A program made the position numbers and the translations under genes. From NCBI RefSeq assembly GCF_002286815.1, contig NZ_MUNM01000087.1:62001-126000 (forward strand): DNA of 64,000 bases. Reading direction: 5' to 3'. The first letter of the stretch is position 1. Each line of letters starts with the position of its first letter. Under the pieces are notes generated by a model, which was given only the letters and a program-made list of their open reading frames with translations, made no database searches and was not told the DNA's origin. The stretch is from Pseudomonas sp. PICF141 (GTDB lineage Bacteria; Pseudomonadota; Gammaproteobacteria; Pseudomonadales; Pseudomonadaceae). Below, one piece after another: positions 42,995 through 51,839 of this stretch.

Positions 42995-44179
42995 ATGCGT
43001 GAAGTGGTGATCGTCGACAGCGTACGGACCGGCCTGGCCAAATCCTTTCGTGGCAAGTTCAACATGACCCGCCCGGACGACATGGCGGCTCACTGTGTCA
43101 ATGCGCTGCTCACGCGCAATGACGTCGACCCGGCCAGCGTCGAGGATTGCATCGTCGGCGCCGGCTCCAACGAAGGCGCTCAGGGCTTCAACATCGGCCG
43201 CAACGTCGCGGTGCTGTCGCACCTGGGCATCGGCACCGGTGGCATGACCCTTAACCGCTTCTGTTCATCGGGCTTGCAGGCCATCGCCATTGCCGCCAAT
43301 CAGATCGCTTCGGGTTGCAGCGACATCATCGTCGCCGGTGGCGTGGAGTCGATCAGCCTGACCATGAAAAGCGTCAACACCGACAACCTGATCAACCCGC
43401 TGCTGAAAGAGCAGGTGCCGGGTATTTATTTCCCCATGGGCCAGACTGCCGAGATCGTCGCGCGTCGTTACGCTGTCAGTCGCCAGGAGCAGGATGTGTA
43501 CGCCCTGCAAAGCCAGCAACGTACTGCCCTGGCGCAGGCCGCCGGGTTGTTCAACGATGAAATCGTGCCGATGACGGTGAAGTATCGCGTTGAAGACAAG
43601 GCCACCGGGCAAGTGCAGATTCTCGAGGGCACCGTCGATCACGACGACTGCAATCGCCCGGACACCACGCTGCAAAGCCTGGCCGGGTTGAAACCGGTGT
43701 TTGCCGAAGACGGTTCGGTAACTGCCGGCAACTCGTCGCAGCTGTCCGACGGCGCTTCGATGACCCTGGTGATGAGCCTGGAAAAAGCCCTGGCGCTGGG
43801 GCTCAAGCCCAAAGCCTTCTTCCGCGGTTTTGCCGTGGCCGGGTGTCAGCCGGACGAAATGGGCATCGGCCCGGTGTTTTCGGTGCCGAAGTTGCTCAAG
43901 GCCAAGGGATTGCAGGTTGCCGACATCGATCTGTGGGAGCTCAACGAAGCGTTCGCCTCGCAATGCCTGTACAGCCGCAATCGGCTGGAAATCGATAACG
44001 ACAAGTACAACGTCAACGGCGGTTCGATTGCCATCGGCCATCCATTCGGCATGACCGGTTCGCGGCAGGTCGGGCACATTGTGCGTGAATTGCAGCGGCG
44101 TAGCTTGCGCTACGGCATCGTCACCATGTGTGTGGGAGGCGGGATGGGGGCGACGGGGTTGTTTGAGGCGGTGCGGTAA
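42995..44179 (+). CDS. Thiolase family protein (acetyl-CoA C-acyltransferase)
   Basis: This 394-residue thiolase has the acyl-binding Cys90 (NRFCSSGLQAIAIA), the His in GGSIAIGHPFGMTGSR and the second Cys in CVGGGMGAT. It catalyses thiolytic cleavage of 3-ketoacyl-CoA or the reverse condensation. No hydratase/dehydrogenase partner is adjacent, so chain-length preference is open. The ATG at 42995 follows GAGGTG. Confidence 0.9.
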   Translation: MREVVIVDSVRTGLAKSFRGKFNMTRPDDMAAHCVNALLTRNDVDPASVEDCIVGAGSNEGAQGFNIGRNVAVLSHLGIGTGGMTLNRFCSSGLQAIAIAANQIASGCSDIIVAGGVESISLTMKSVNTDNLINPLLKEQVPGIYFPMGQTAEIVARRYAVSRQEQDVYALQSQQRTALAQAAGLFNDEIVPMTVKYRVEDKATGQVQILEGTVDHDDCNRPDTTLQSLAGLKPVFAEDGSVTAGNSSQLSDGASMTLVMSLEKALALGLKPKAFFRGFAVAGCQPDEMGIGPVFSVPKLLKAKGLQVADIDLWELNEAFASQCLYSRNRLEIDNDKYNVNGGSIAIGHPFGMTGSRQVGHIVRELQRRSLRYGIVTMCVGGGMGATGLFEAVR

Positions 44180-44211
44180 GTACCCTGGTTTTGTAGTGAC
44201 TGTTGCATTGC

Positions 44212-44302
44212 TATCGCGGGCAAGCCCGCTCCCGCAGTAATTAGCGGCGATCACAAATCCTGCGAACGCCACAAAACCTGTGGGAGCGGGCTTGCCCGCG
44301 AT
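44212..44302. repeat. REP doublet
   Basis: ATCGCGGGCAAGCCCGCTCC and its inverse, about 45 nt apart, lie between the thiolase gene and the converging DUF6316 gene. Confidence 0.88.
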
Positions 44303-44315
44303 GCAGGCGCCGCGG

Positions 44316-44510
44316 TTACCGGCCCATGCACAAAAACTGCATCCGCTCGATATACGCCTGAATCTCACGCGCCGCTGCTTCCCGGTTTTCAAACGGCCCC
44401 TCCAGCGTGCGTTCCCGCGTGGTGAAATACAGCTCTCCATTCACCCGACACAAGCGGTCACAACGAAAGTGGGTGGCGGGGGCGTTGTCTTGGGCGCGCA
44501 TGCCGTACAT
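44316..44510 (-). CDS. DUF6316 family small protein
   Basis: This 64-residue protein starts MYGMRAQDNAPATHFRCDRL and ends in a helix (NREAAAREIQAYIERMQFLCM). GCAGGAG precedes the ATG at 44510, which decides the start against a farther upstream one. It is a conserved Pseudomonas protein of unknown role, probably cytosolic, with a small beta sheet and one helix. Confidence 0.75.
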   Translation of the reverse strand: MYGMRAQDNAPATHFRCDRLCRVNGELYFTTRERTLEGPFENREAAAREIQAYIERMQFLCMGR

Positions 44511-44711
44511 GGGCGATCTCCTGCGGGTGACGGTTTCAATGAGCTTATGCATGAACCACTGGCCATGCCTGGGCAGCTGATCGACGGCATATCGTCAACT
44601 TTAGGGGGCGACCTGCACAGTTTCATTCGCGGCCTGTCGGCAACTGTCCCTGTGTCGCACTCCGATCTGAGCCTAGAATGAGCGTTTTCGCCAATCGGCT
44701 TCGGGGTCAGC

Positions 44712-45674
44712 ATGCATATTTCATCGGGTCGCTGGGTTTATGGTCTGTGCCTGGCCTTGCTGACCGCCTTGCTGTGGGGAATCCTGCCGATCAAGCTCAA
44801 GCAAGTGCTGCTGGTGATGGACCCGGTGACGGTGACCTGGTTTCGCCTGCTGGTGTCCGGCGGTTGCCTGTTCATTTATCTGGCAGCGAGCAAACGCCTG
44901 CCGAGTCGCAAAGTCCTCGGCCCGCGCGGTGGCTGGCTGGTGTTGATGGCGGTATTCGGACTGGTCGGCAACTACGTGCTGTACCTGATGGGCCTGAACC
45001 TGCTCAGCCCCGGTACCGCGCAACTGGTGGTGCAGATGGGCCCGATCATGTTGCTGGTCGCCAGTGTGTTCGTGTTCAAGGAACGGTTCAGCGTGGGGCA
45101 GGGGATTGGCCTGTTGGTGCTGCTGATCGGCTTTGCGCTGTTCTTCAATCAGCGCTTGAGTGAACTGCTCACCTCCCTGACCGATTACACCGCCGGCGTG
45201 CTGATGGTGCTGTTGGCGTCCACGGTCTGGACCTTTTATGCCTTGGGCCAGAAGCAGTTGCTCACGGTGTGGAATTCGCTGCAGGTGATGATGGTGATTT
45301 ACCTGTTCTGTGCGCTGTTGCTGACGCCATGGGTGCATCCGCTGGAAGCGCTGCAATTGAGTCCGCTGCAAGGCTGGCTGTTGCTGGCGTGCTGTTTGAA
45401 TACGCTGATCGCTTATGGCGCCTTCGCCGAAGCCCTGGCCCATTGGGAAGCCTCGCGGGTCAGCGCCACGCTGGCGATCACGCCGCTGGTGACCTTTGCT
45501 GCCGTGGCTGTGGCCGCATGGTTATGGCCGGAGTATGTGCAAGCAGAGCAGATCAACGGCCTGGGGTATGGCGGGGCGGTGCTGGTGGTGTTGGGGTCGG
45601 CGCTGGTGGCGTTGGGGCCGTCGTTGATAGCCGGGCTTCGTGCCCGGCGGGTGCGGATGGCAGTCACACGGTAG
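44712..45674 (+). CDS. EamA/DMT family transporter (RarD-like)
   Basis: This 320-residue membrane protein has ten likely helices in two EamA repeats. The first repeat has LLWGILPIKLKQVLLVMDPVTVTWFRLL, and the second TVWTFYALGQKQLL. Family members export amino acids or other metabolites. The substrate is unknown. It stands alone, divergent from the DUF6316 gene, with REPs after it. Confidence 0.85.
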   Translation: MHISSGRWVYGLCLALLTALLWGILPIKLKQVLLVMDPVTVTWFRLLVSGGCLFIYLAASKRLPSRKVLGPRGGWLVLMAVFGLVGNYVLYLMGLNLLSPGTAQLVVQMGPIMLLVASVFVFKERFSVGQGIGLLVLLIGFALFFNQRLSELLTSLTDYTAGVLMVLLASTVWTFYALGQKQLLTVWNSLQVMMVIYLFCALLLTPWVHPLEALQLSPLQGWLLLACCLNTLIAYGAFAEALAHWEASRVSATLAITPLVTFAAVAVAAWLWPEYVQAEQINGLGYGGAVLVVLGSALVALGPSLIAGLRARRVRMAVTR

Positions 45675-45689
45675 ACCGCGTTATCGTTC

Positions 45690-45780
45690 ATCGCGGGCAA
45701 GCCACGCTCCCACAGGTTTGGTGTCGATCACAAATATTGAGGATCGACACAAAACTGTGGGAGCGTGGCTTGCCCGCGAT
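45690..45780. repeat. REP doublet
   Basis: ATCGCGGGCAAGCCACGCTC and its inverse lie between the converging EamA and fumC genes. Confidence 0.88.
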
Positions 45781-45812
45781 GGCTGACTGCCAGGCACTCA
45801 ATCACTTCAGAT

Positions 45813-47207
45813 TTACCCCTGCTTGCCAGCCTCCAGCATATCCTCCGGCCGCACCCACGCATCGAACTCTTCATTGGTCAGATAGCCCAGCTGCAACGCC
45901 GCCTCACGCAGGGTCAGCCCCTCGCTGTAAGCCTTTTTGGCAATCTCCGCCGACTTGTCGTAGCCGATGTGCGGGTTCAGCGCCGTCACCAGCATCAAGC
46001 CTTGTTCCAGATGCTCGGCCATTTTTTCGGCGTCCGGTTCCAGCCCGGCGATGCAATGCTGCTGGAAGTTACTGCAGCCATCGCCGAGCAAGCGGATCGA
46101 TTGCAGCAGGTTATGGATGATCACCGGTTTGAACACGTTCAATTGCAGGTGGCCCTGACTCGCCGCAAACCCGATGGCAGCGTCGTTGCCCAAGACCTGA
46201 CAGGCCAGCATCGACAGGGCTTCGCACTGAGTCGGGTTGACCTTGCCGGGCATGATCGAGCTACCGGGCTCATTGGCCGGCAGTTTCACTTCGGCAAACC
46301 CCGCTCGCGGCCCGGAGCCCAGCAGGCGCAGGTCGTTGGCGATTTTCATCAGGGTGACGGCAAGGGTTTTCAGGGCGCCGGAGAGCGTAACCAACGGCTC
46401 GTGGCCGGCCAGGGCGGCAAATTTATTGGGGGCCGTAACGAACGGCAGGCCGCAAAGGGCGGCCAATTCAGCAGCGATCGCTTCGCCAAAACCGTGGGGC
46501 GAGTTCAATCCGGTGCCGACCGCGGTGCCACCCTGCGCCAGCTCACAGACCGCCGGCAGGGCGCTGCGGATCGCCCGTTCGGCGTAATCCAGTTGCGCGA
46601 TGAACGCCGAAAGTTCCTGGCCGAAGGTGATCGGCGTGGCGTCCATCATATGGGTACGACCGGTCTTGACCAACTTCATGTGCCGCGCGGACAACTCCGC
46701 CAACCCGCCCGACAATTCGCTGATCGCCGGCAGCAAATGCTGCTGCACCGCCTGAGCCGTCGCGATGTGCATGGCCGTGGGGAAGCAATCGTTGGAACTC
46801 TGGGAACGGTTGACGTGATCGTTGGGATGCACCGGCGTCTTGCCGCCGCGCGGGTTGCCGGCCAGTTCATTGGCGCGACCGGCGATCACTTCGTTGACGT
46901 TCATGTTGCTCTGGGTACCGCTGCCGGTCTGCCAGACCACCAGCGGGAACTGCTCGTCGTGGTCACCGTCGAGCACTTCGTCGGCGGCCTGTTCGATCAG
47001 CCGGGCGATGTCGGCGGGCAGGTCGCCATTGCGATCGTTGACGCGCGCCGCGGCTTTCTTGATCAGGGCCAGGGCGTGCAACACGGCCAGCGGCATGCGC
47101 TCGTTGCCGATGGCGAAGTTGATCAGCGAGCGTTGCGTCTGAGCGCCCCAGTAAGCGTCGTCCGGGACTTCCACCTGGCCCAGGCTGTCGGTTTCGATAC
47201 GGCTCAT
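45813..47207 (-). CDS. fumC: Class II fumarate hydratase
   Basis: This 464-residue fumarase/aspartase-superfamily enzyme has the signature GSSIMPGKVNP, the catalytic Ser loop region, and TGSGTQSNMNVNEV and GRTHMMDATPI for substrate binding. It interconverts fumarate and malate without iron-sulphur clusters. The ATG at 47207 (MSRIETDSLG) was preferred; an adjacent ATG at 47210 and a GTG at 47216 are also possible after AGGAG. It is divergent from the DUF2059 gene. Confidence 0.93.
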   Translation of the reverse strand: MSRIETDSLGQVEVPDDAYWGAQTQRSLINFAIGNERMPLAVLHALALIKKAAARVNDRNGDLPADIARLIEQAADEVLDGDHDEQFPLVVWQTGSGTQSNMNVNEVIAGRANELAGNPRGGKTPVHPNDHVNRSQSSNDCFPTAMHIATAQAVQQHLLPAISELSGGLAELSARHMKLVKTGRTHMMDATPITFGQELSAFIAQLDYAERAIRSALPAVCELAQGGTAVGTGLNSPHGFGEAIAAELAALCGLPFVTAPNKFAALAGHEPLVTLSGALKTLAVTLMKIANDLRLLGSGPRAGFAEVKLPANEPGSSIMPGKVNPTQCEALSMLACQVLGNDAAIGFAASQGHLQLNVFKPVIIHNLLQSIRLLGDGCSNFQQHCIAGLEPDAEKMAEHLEQGLMLVTALNPHIGYDKSAEIAKKAYSEGLTLREAALQLGYLTNEEFDAWVRPEDMLEAGKQG

Positions 47208-47399
47208 CATGCACACTCCTGTCGGTCTGATAGCGCAGTTTAGGCCTTGATCGCCGGCCGTGGTTCCATCAGTCTGGAATTTGACCGTTCAGCCCCTCTA
47301 AATCAGGTGCGACAAGGCTTGGGGTTGAGTGACACACTTTTTTAGGTGCAGAATGGTCGCCCTTGAGGTTTTGCCTCGCCTGCTAGAAAAGGAAACTCG

Positions 47400-47921
47400 A
47401 TGACTCGTCTTCGTGCCATCTGTACCGCGGTTACACTGGTTTGCGCCAGCGGCCAGGTTTTTGCCGATACCGCCAGCCACAACGCCAGTGCCGAAGCTTT
47501 CCTGACCCTGGCGCACGCTGACAAATTGGGCACTCCGGTGTACATGCAAGTGCAGCAAATGTTCGCTCAGCGCTTTGCCCAAACCAAAGCCCCTGAATCG
47601 AAAAAAGCCCTGCTGGAAACTTACCAGGCCAAGGCCAACGCCGCTCTGGATCAAGCCATTGGCTGGAACAAGCTGAAGCCGGACATGGTCAAGCTTTACA
47701 CCACCAACTTCAGCGAATCCGAGCTGAAAGACCTGGTCGCGTTCTACAAGTCGCCACTGGGCAAGAAAGTCCTGGAAAAAATGCCGCAGCTGACTCAGCA
47801 ATCGGCCCAGATGACCCAGGCCAAGCTGGAAAGCGCGGTGCCTGTGGTCAACAAACTGCTGGCTGACATGACGGCCGAGCTGGAGCCTAAAGGCGCCGCT
47901 CCTGCCAAGAAGAATCCTTGA
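47400..47921 (+). CDS. DUF2059 periplasmic protein
   Basis: This 173-residue protein has a signal peptide (AICTAVTLVCASGQVFAD) and a DUF2059-type helical domain (NFSESELKDLVAFYKSPLGKKVLEKMPQL), then an Ala/Pro/Lys tail. Its function is unknown. It is 12 nt before bolA-like and probably co-transcribed with it. Confidence 0.83.
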   Translation: MTRLRAICTAVTLVCASGQVFADTASHNASAEAFLTLAHADKLGTPVYMQVQQMFAQRFAQTKAPESKKALLETYQAKANAALDQAIGWNKLKPDMVKLYTTNFSESELKDLVAFYKSPLGKKVLEKMPQLTQQSAQMTQAKLESAVPVVNKLLADMTAELEPKGAAPAKKNP

Positions 47922-47933
47922 GCGGAGTTAGGG

Positions 47934-48263
47934 ATGACCATGCAACAACGCATCGAATCGACGCTCGGGTTGTTACAGCCTGAGCACCTGCAAGTGCTGG
48001 ATGAAAGCCACATGCACAGCCGTGGGTTGCAGACCCACTTCAAGGCCGTGGTGGTCAGCCAGCAGTTTGAAGGCCTCAGTCGCGTCAAGCGTCACCAGAA
48101 GGTGTACGGCACGTTGGGTGAACTGATGGGCGAGTTCCATGCGTTGGCGCTGCATACCTACACGCCGCAGGAATGGGCACAGATCGACGCAGCCCCGGCC
48201 TCGCCGACCTGTGCGGGCGGAGAGAAGCAGCCGCAAGCCGCAAGCCGCAAGCTACAAGGTTAA
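47934..48263 (+). CDS. BolA family protein
   Basis: This 109-residue protein has the BolA/IbaG fold (LQVLDESHMHSRGLQTHFKAVVVSQQFEGLSRVKRHQKVYGTLGELM), including the conserved His in FHALALHTYTP. BolA proteins pair with monothiol glutaredoxins in iron-sulphur and redox regulation. The last 15 residues (GEKQPQAASRKLQG) are encoded by a repeat (CAAGCCGCAAGCCGCAAGC) that also recurs inverted after the stop, so the tail is probably repeat-derived. Confidence 0.85.
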   Translation: MTMQQRIESTLGLLQPEHLQVLDESHMHSRGLQTHFKAVVVSQQFEGLSRVKRHQKVYGTLGELMGEFHALALHTYTPQEWAQIDAAPASPTCAGGEKQPQAASRKLQG

Positions 48264-48310
48264 AGAGGCGTGCTTCGAACTTGCAGCTTGAAGCTTGCCG
48301 CTTGAGGCTG
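48227..48310. repeat. Inverted low-complexity repeat spanning bolA 3' end
   Basis: CAGCCGCAAGCCGCAAGCC repeats at 48230-48258 pair imperfectly with CTTGCAGCTTGAAGCTTGCC at 48280-48306. The left arm lies within the coding end of the bolA-like gene. Confidence 0.65.
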
Positions 48311-48330
48311 CCGTTTTGCTAGAATCCGCA

Positions 48331-48359
48331 ACGCGCCGCTCACCCGGCGCGTTTTTTTT
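48331..48359 (+). terminator. Rho-independent terminator
   Basis: ACGCGCCG and CGGCGCGT form an 8-bp stem around a 6-nt loop, followed by eight T residues. Confidence 0.88.
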
Positions 48360-48406
48360 CGCATCCGGTTCACCCCTTACGAGGGTAGCCACCTGGAGAA
48401 TCACCC

Positions 48407-49348
48407 ATGACACAACAGATTGTCGTGGCGGCACTGTATAAGTTCGTCACCCTGGAAGATTACGTCGCCCTGCGCGAGCCGCTGCTGCAAGCGATGGTCG
48501 ACAACGGCATCAAAGGCACGCTGTTGATCGCCGAAGAAGGCATCAACGGTACCGTGTCCGGCAGCCGCGAAGGCATTGACGGGCTGATGGCCTGGCTCAA
48601 GAACGACCCGCGCATGGACGACATCGATCACAAAGAGTCGTACTGCGACGAGCAGCCGTTCTACCGCACCAAAGTCAAACTCAAGAAAGAAATCGTCACC
48701 CTGGGCGTTGAAGGCGTGGACCCGAACAAAAAGGTCGGCACCTATGTGGATCCGCAGAACTGGAACGCGCTGATCAGCGATCCCGAAGTGCTGCTGATCG
48801 ACACCCGCAACGACTACGAAGTCTCGATCGGCACCTTCGAAGGCGCCATCGATCCGAAGACCACCAGTTTTCGCGAGTTCCCCGACTACATCAAAGCCAA
48901 TTTCGATCCGGCCGTGCACAAGAAAGTCGCGATGTTCTGCACCGGCGGCATTCGCTGCGAGAAGGCTTCGAGCTACATGCTCAGCCAGGGTTTCGACGAG
49001 GTCTATCACCTCAAGGGCGGCATCCTGAAGTACCTCGAAGAGGTGCCGCAGGAAGAAACCAAATGGCAGGGCGACTGCTTCGTGTTCGATAACCGCGTGA
49101 CCGTGCGCCACGACCTGAGCGAGGGCGACTACGATCAATGTCATGCCTGCCGTACGCCTGTCAGCGTCGAAGACCGCGCGTCCGAGCATTATGTGGCCGG
49201 CATCAGTTGCCCGCATTGCTGGGATAAGCTGAGTGAGAAAACCCGTCGCAGCGCCATCGACCGGCAGAAGCAGATCGAACTGGCCAAGGCGCGCAACCTG
49301 CCGCACCCGATTGGTTACAACTACAAGCAAACTCCTTCCGAGGCTTGA
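48407..49348 (+). CDS. trhO: tRNA uridine(34) hydroxylase TrhO (rhodanese family)
   Basis: This 313-residue protein has an N-terminal acylphosphatase-like region (KFVTLEDYVALREPL, GTLLIAEEGINGTVSG) and a central rhodanese domain whose active cysteine lies in MFCTGGIRCEKASSYM, plus a C-terminal zinc-type CHACRTPV...CPHC pair. TrhO (YceA/UPF0176) makes 5-hydroxyuridine in tRNA using prephenate-independent oxygen chemistry. It heads a three-gene operon. Confidence 0.9.
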   Translation: MTQQIVVAALYKFVTLEDYVALREPLLQAMVDNGIKGTLLIAEEGINGTVSGSREGIDGLMAWLKNDPRMDDIDHKESYCDEQPFYRTKVKLKKEIVTLGVEGVDPNKKVGTYVDPQNWNALISDPEVLLIDTRNDYEVSIGTFEGAIDPKTTSFREFPDYIKANFDPAVHKKVAMFCTGGIRCEKASSYMLSQGFDEVYHLKGGILKYLEEVPQEETKWQGDCFVFDNRVTVRHDLSEGDYDQCHACRTPVSVEDRASEHYVAGISCPHCWDKLSEKTRRSAIDRQKQIELAKARNLPHPIGYNYKQTPSEA

Positions 49349-49351
49349 ACC

Positions 49352-49990
49352 ATGTCAGCATGTCGCCTGCTTTATGTGATGGATCCGATGTGTTCCTGGT
49401 GCTGGGGCTTTGCGCCAGTGGCCAAGGCGCTGGTCGAGCAGGCGCAGGCAGCGGGGGTGGACGTGCATTTGGTGGTCGGCGGTTTGCGCACCGGCAGCGG
49501 CTCGGCGCTGGAGCCGACTACTCGACGCTATATCCTTGAGCACTGGCAGGCGGTCCACGAGGCCACCGGCCAACCGTTCAAGTTTGAAGGCGCGTTGCCC
49601 GACGGTTTTGTCTACGACACCGAGCCTGCCTGTCGGGCGCTGGTGACGGCGCGCAGCCTGGCACCGGATTGCGCGTGGAAACTGCTCGGGTTGATCCAGC
49701 AGGCCTTCTACGCTGAAGGTCGCGACGTCACTCATGCCAGCGTGTTGGTGGAGCTGGCGGAGCAGGCCGGTTTGCCACGCATCGAGTTCGCCGCCGCCTT
49801 CGACCGTGCCGATCAACACGCCGCCACCGCTGCCGATTTCACCTGGGTCCAGGACCTGGGCATTGCCGGTTTCCCGACCTTGCTGGCAGAGCGTGATGGT
49901 CAATTGGCGTTGCTGACCAATGGGTATCAACCGTTGAATGTGTTGTCACCGTTGCTCGGCCGCTGGCTGGAGCGCGCAGCCTGTGCATGA
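49352..49990 (+). CDS. DsbA family protein (FrnE-like thioredoxin fold)
   Basis: This 212-residue protein has a C14-S-W-C17 active site and a cis-proline loop (AGFPTLL), the pattern of DsbA-family cytosolic isomerases. There is no signal peptide, so it acts in the cytosol. Only 3 nt separate it from trhO, and it overlaps the ABC exporter gene by 8 nt. Confidence 0.85.
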   Translation: MSACRLLYVMDPMCSWCWGFAPVAKALVEQAQAAGVDVHLVVGGLRTGSGSALEPTTRRYILEHWQAVHEATGQPFKFEGALPDGFVYDTEPACRALVTARSLAPDCAWKLLGLIQQAFYAEGRDVTHASVLVELAEQAGLPRIEFAAAFDRADQHAATAADFTWVQDLGIAGFPTLLAERDGQLALLTNGYQPLNVLSPLLGRWLERAACA

Positions 49991-51800
49991 CCTGCCCGAC
50001 GACGTTCCAGCCCCTGCACGTGTCGACCGTCTGAGCTGGGCAGAAATCCGTCGTCTGGCCCTTCACCATAAAAAATCCCTGTGGATCGCCAACGGCGTCG
50101 CGGTATTGGCAACGCTGTGCAGCGTACCGATCCCTTTGCTGTTGCCGTTGCTGGTCGACGAAGTACTGCTGGGCCATGGTGACACTGCGCTGAAAATCAT
50201 GAACCACGCGCTGCCCGATGTCTGGCAGAAAGCCGCGGGCTACATTGGCCTGATGCTGCTGGTGACTCTGGCACTGCGCTGCGCGGCGTTGTTGTTCAAC
50301 GTGGTGCAGGCGAAATTGTTTGCGGCGCTGGCCAAAGACATCGTGTACCGGATCCGGGTGCGGTTGATCGAACGGCTCAAGTGCATCTCGCTGGGCGAAT
50401 ACGAAAGCCTGGGCAGCGGCACGGTGACTACGCACCTGGTCACCGACCTGGACACCGTGGACAAATTCGTCGGCGAAACCCTCAGTCGTTTCCTCGTGGC
50501 CATGCTGACGCTGGTGGGCACCGCCTCGATCCTGATGTGGATGCACTGGAAACTCGCGCTGCTGATCCTGCTGTTCAACCCGCTGGTGATCTATGCCACG
50601 GTGCAGTTGGGCAAGCGGGTTAAACACCTGAAGAAACTCGAGAACGACAGCACCTCGCGCTTCACCCAGGCCTTGACCGAAACCCTGGATGCCATCCAGG
50701 AAGTGCGTGCCGGTAATCGACAGGGGTTTTTCCTCGGACGGTTGGGCCAGCGAGCGCGTGAAGTGCGTGATTACGCAGTCAGCTCGCAATGGAAAACCGA
50801 TGCATCGAACCGTGCCAGCGGTTTGCTGTTCCAGTTCGGCATCGATATTTTTCGCGCCGCGGCCATGCTCACCGTGCTGTTTTCCGACCTGTCCATCGGC
50901 CAGATGCTGGCCGTGTTCAGCTACCTGTGGTTCATGATCGGTCCGGTGGAACAACTGCTCAACCTGCAATACGCCTTTTACGCCGCCGGCGGTGCGCTGT
51001 CGCGGATCAACGAGTTGCTGGCCCGTGCCGATGAGCCGCAATACAGGGGCAGTGTCGACCCGTTCCAGGGGCGCGACACGGTGGGCATCGAAGTTCAGGG
51101 ATTGAGTTTCGGCTACGGCGACGAATTGGTCTTGAACCAAATGAACCTGTCGATTGCCCCCGGCGAAAAAGTCGCGATCGTCGGCGCCAGCGGCGGTGGT
51201 AAAAGCACCTTGGTGCAGTTACTGCTGGGCTTGTACACGCCGCTGGCCGGCACCATCCGTTTCGGTGGTTCGACTCAGCAAGAGATCGGTCTGGAAACCG
51301 TGCGTGAAAATGTCGCCGTGGTCTTGCAACATCCGGCACTGTTCAACGACACCGTGCGCGCCAACCTGACCATGGGCCGCGAACGCAGCGACGAGGCCTG
51401 CTGGCAGGCACTGGAAATTGCTCAGTTGCACACGACCGTGCGCGAATTGCCCAACGGCCTGGACAGTGTTGTCGGCCGTTCCGGCGTGCGTTTATCCGGC
51501 GGGCAGCGTCAACGGCTGGCGATTGCGCGGATGGTACTGGCCGAACCCAAAGTGGTCATTCTCGATGAAGCCACGTCCGCCCTGGACGCGGCCACCGAAT
51601 ACAACCTGCACCAGGCACTGGCGCGGTTCTTGAGCAACCGCACCACGCTGATCATTGCGCACCGGTTGTCGGCCGTGAAACAGGCCGACCGGGTACTGGT
51701 GTTCGACGGCGGCCAGGTTGCCGAGGATGGCGACCATCAGCAGCTGATTGCCGATGGTGGTTTGTACGCCAAGCTGTATGGGCATTTGCAGCAGCATTGA
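49983..51800 (+). CDS. ABC exporter, fused permease and ATPase
   Basis: This is a 605-residue half-transporter with six membrane helices (about residues 30-310) and one C-terminal cassette: Walker A GASGGGKST, signature LSGGQRQRL, Walker B VVILDEATSAL and the H-loop (IIAHRLS). It resembles lipid or peptide exporters of the MsbA type. The GTG at 49983 was chosen because GGAG lies upstream; an ATG at 49938 is also in frame but has no such site. The substrate is unknown. Confidence 0.83.
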   Translation: MHDLPDDVPAPARVDRLSWAEIRRLALHHKKSLWIANGVAVLATLCSVPIPLLLPLLVDEVLLGHGDTALKIMNHALPDVWQKAAGYIGLMLLVTLALRCAALLFNVVQAKLFAALAKDIVYRIRVRLIERLKCISLGEYESLGSGTVTTHLVTDLDTVDKFVGETLSRFLVAMLTLVGTASILMWMHWKLALLILLFNPLVIYATVQLGKRVKHLKKLENDSTSRFTQALTETLDAIQEVRAGNRQGFFLGRLGQRAREVRDYAVSSQWKTDASNRASGLLFQFGIDIFRAAAMLTVLFSDLSIGQMLAVFSYLWFMIGPVEQLLNLQYAFYAAGGALSRINELLARADEPQYRGSVDPFQGRDTVGIEVQGLSFGYGDELVLNQMNLSIAPGEKVAIVGASGGGKSTLVQLLLGLYTPLAGTIRFGGSTQQEIGLETVRENVAVVLQHPALFNDTVRANLTMGRERSDEACWQALEIAQLHTTVRELPNGLDSVVGRSGVRLSGGQRQRLAIARMVLAEPKVVILDEATSALDAATEYNLHQALARFLSNRTTLIIAHRLSAVKQADRVLVFDGGQVAEDGDHQQLIADGGLYAKLYGHLQQH

Positions 51801-51839
51801 GGGATTGCTCGAAGAGCTGCCAATGCTGCGCTCAGGTGG

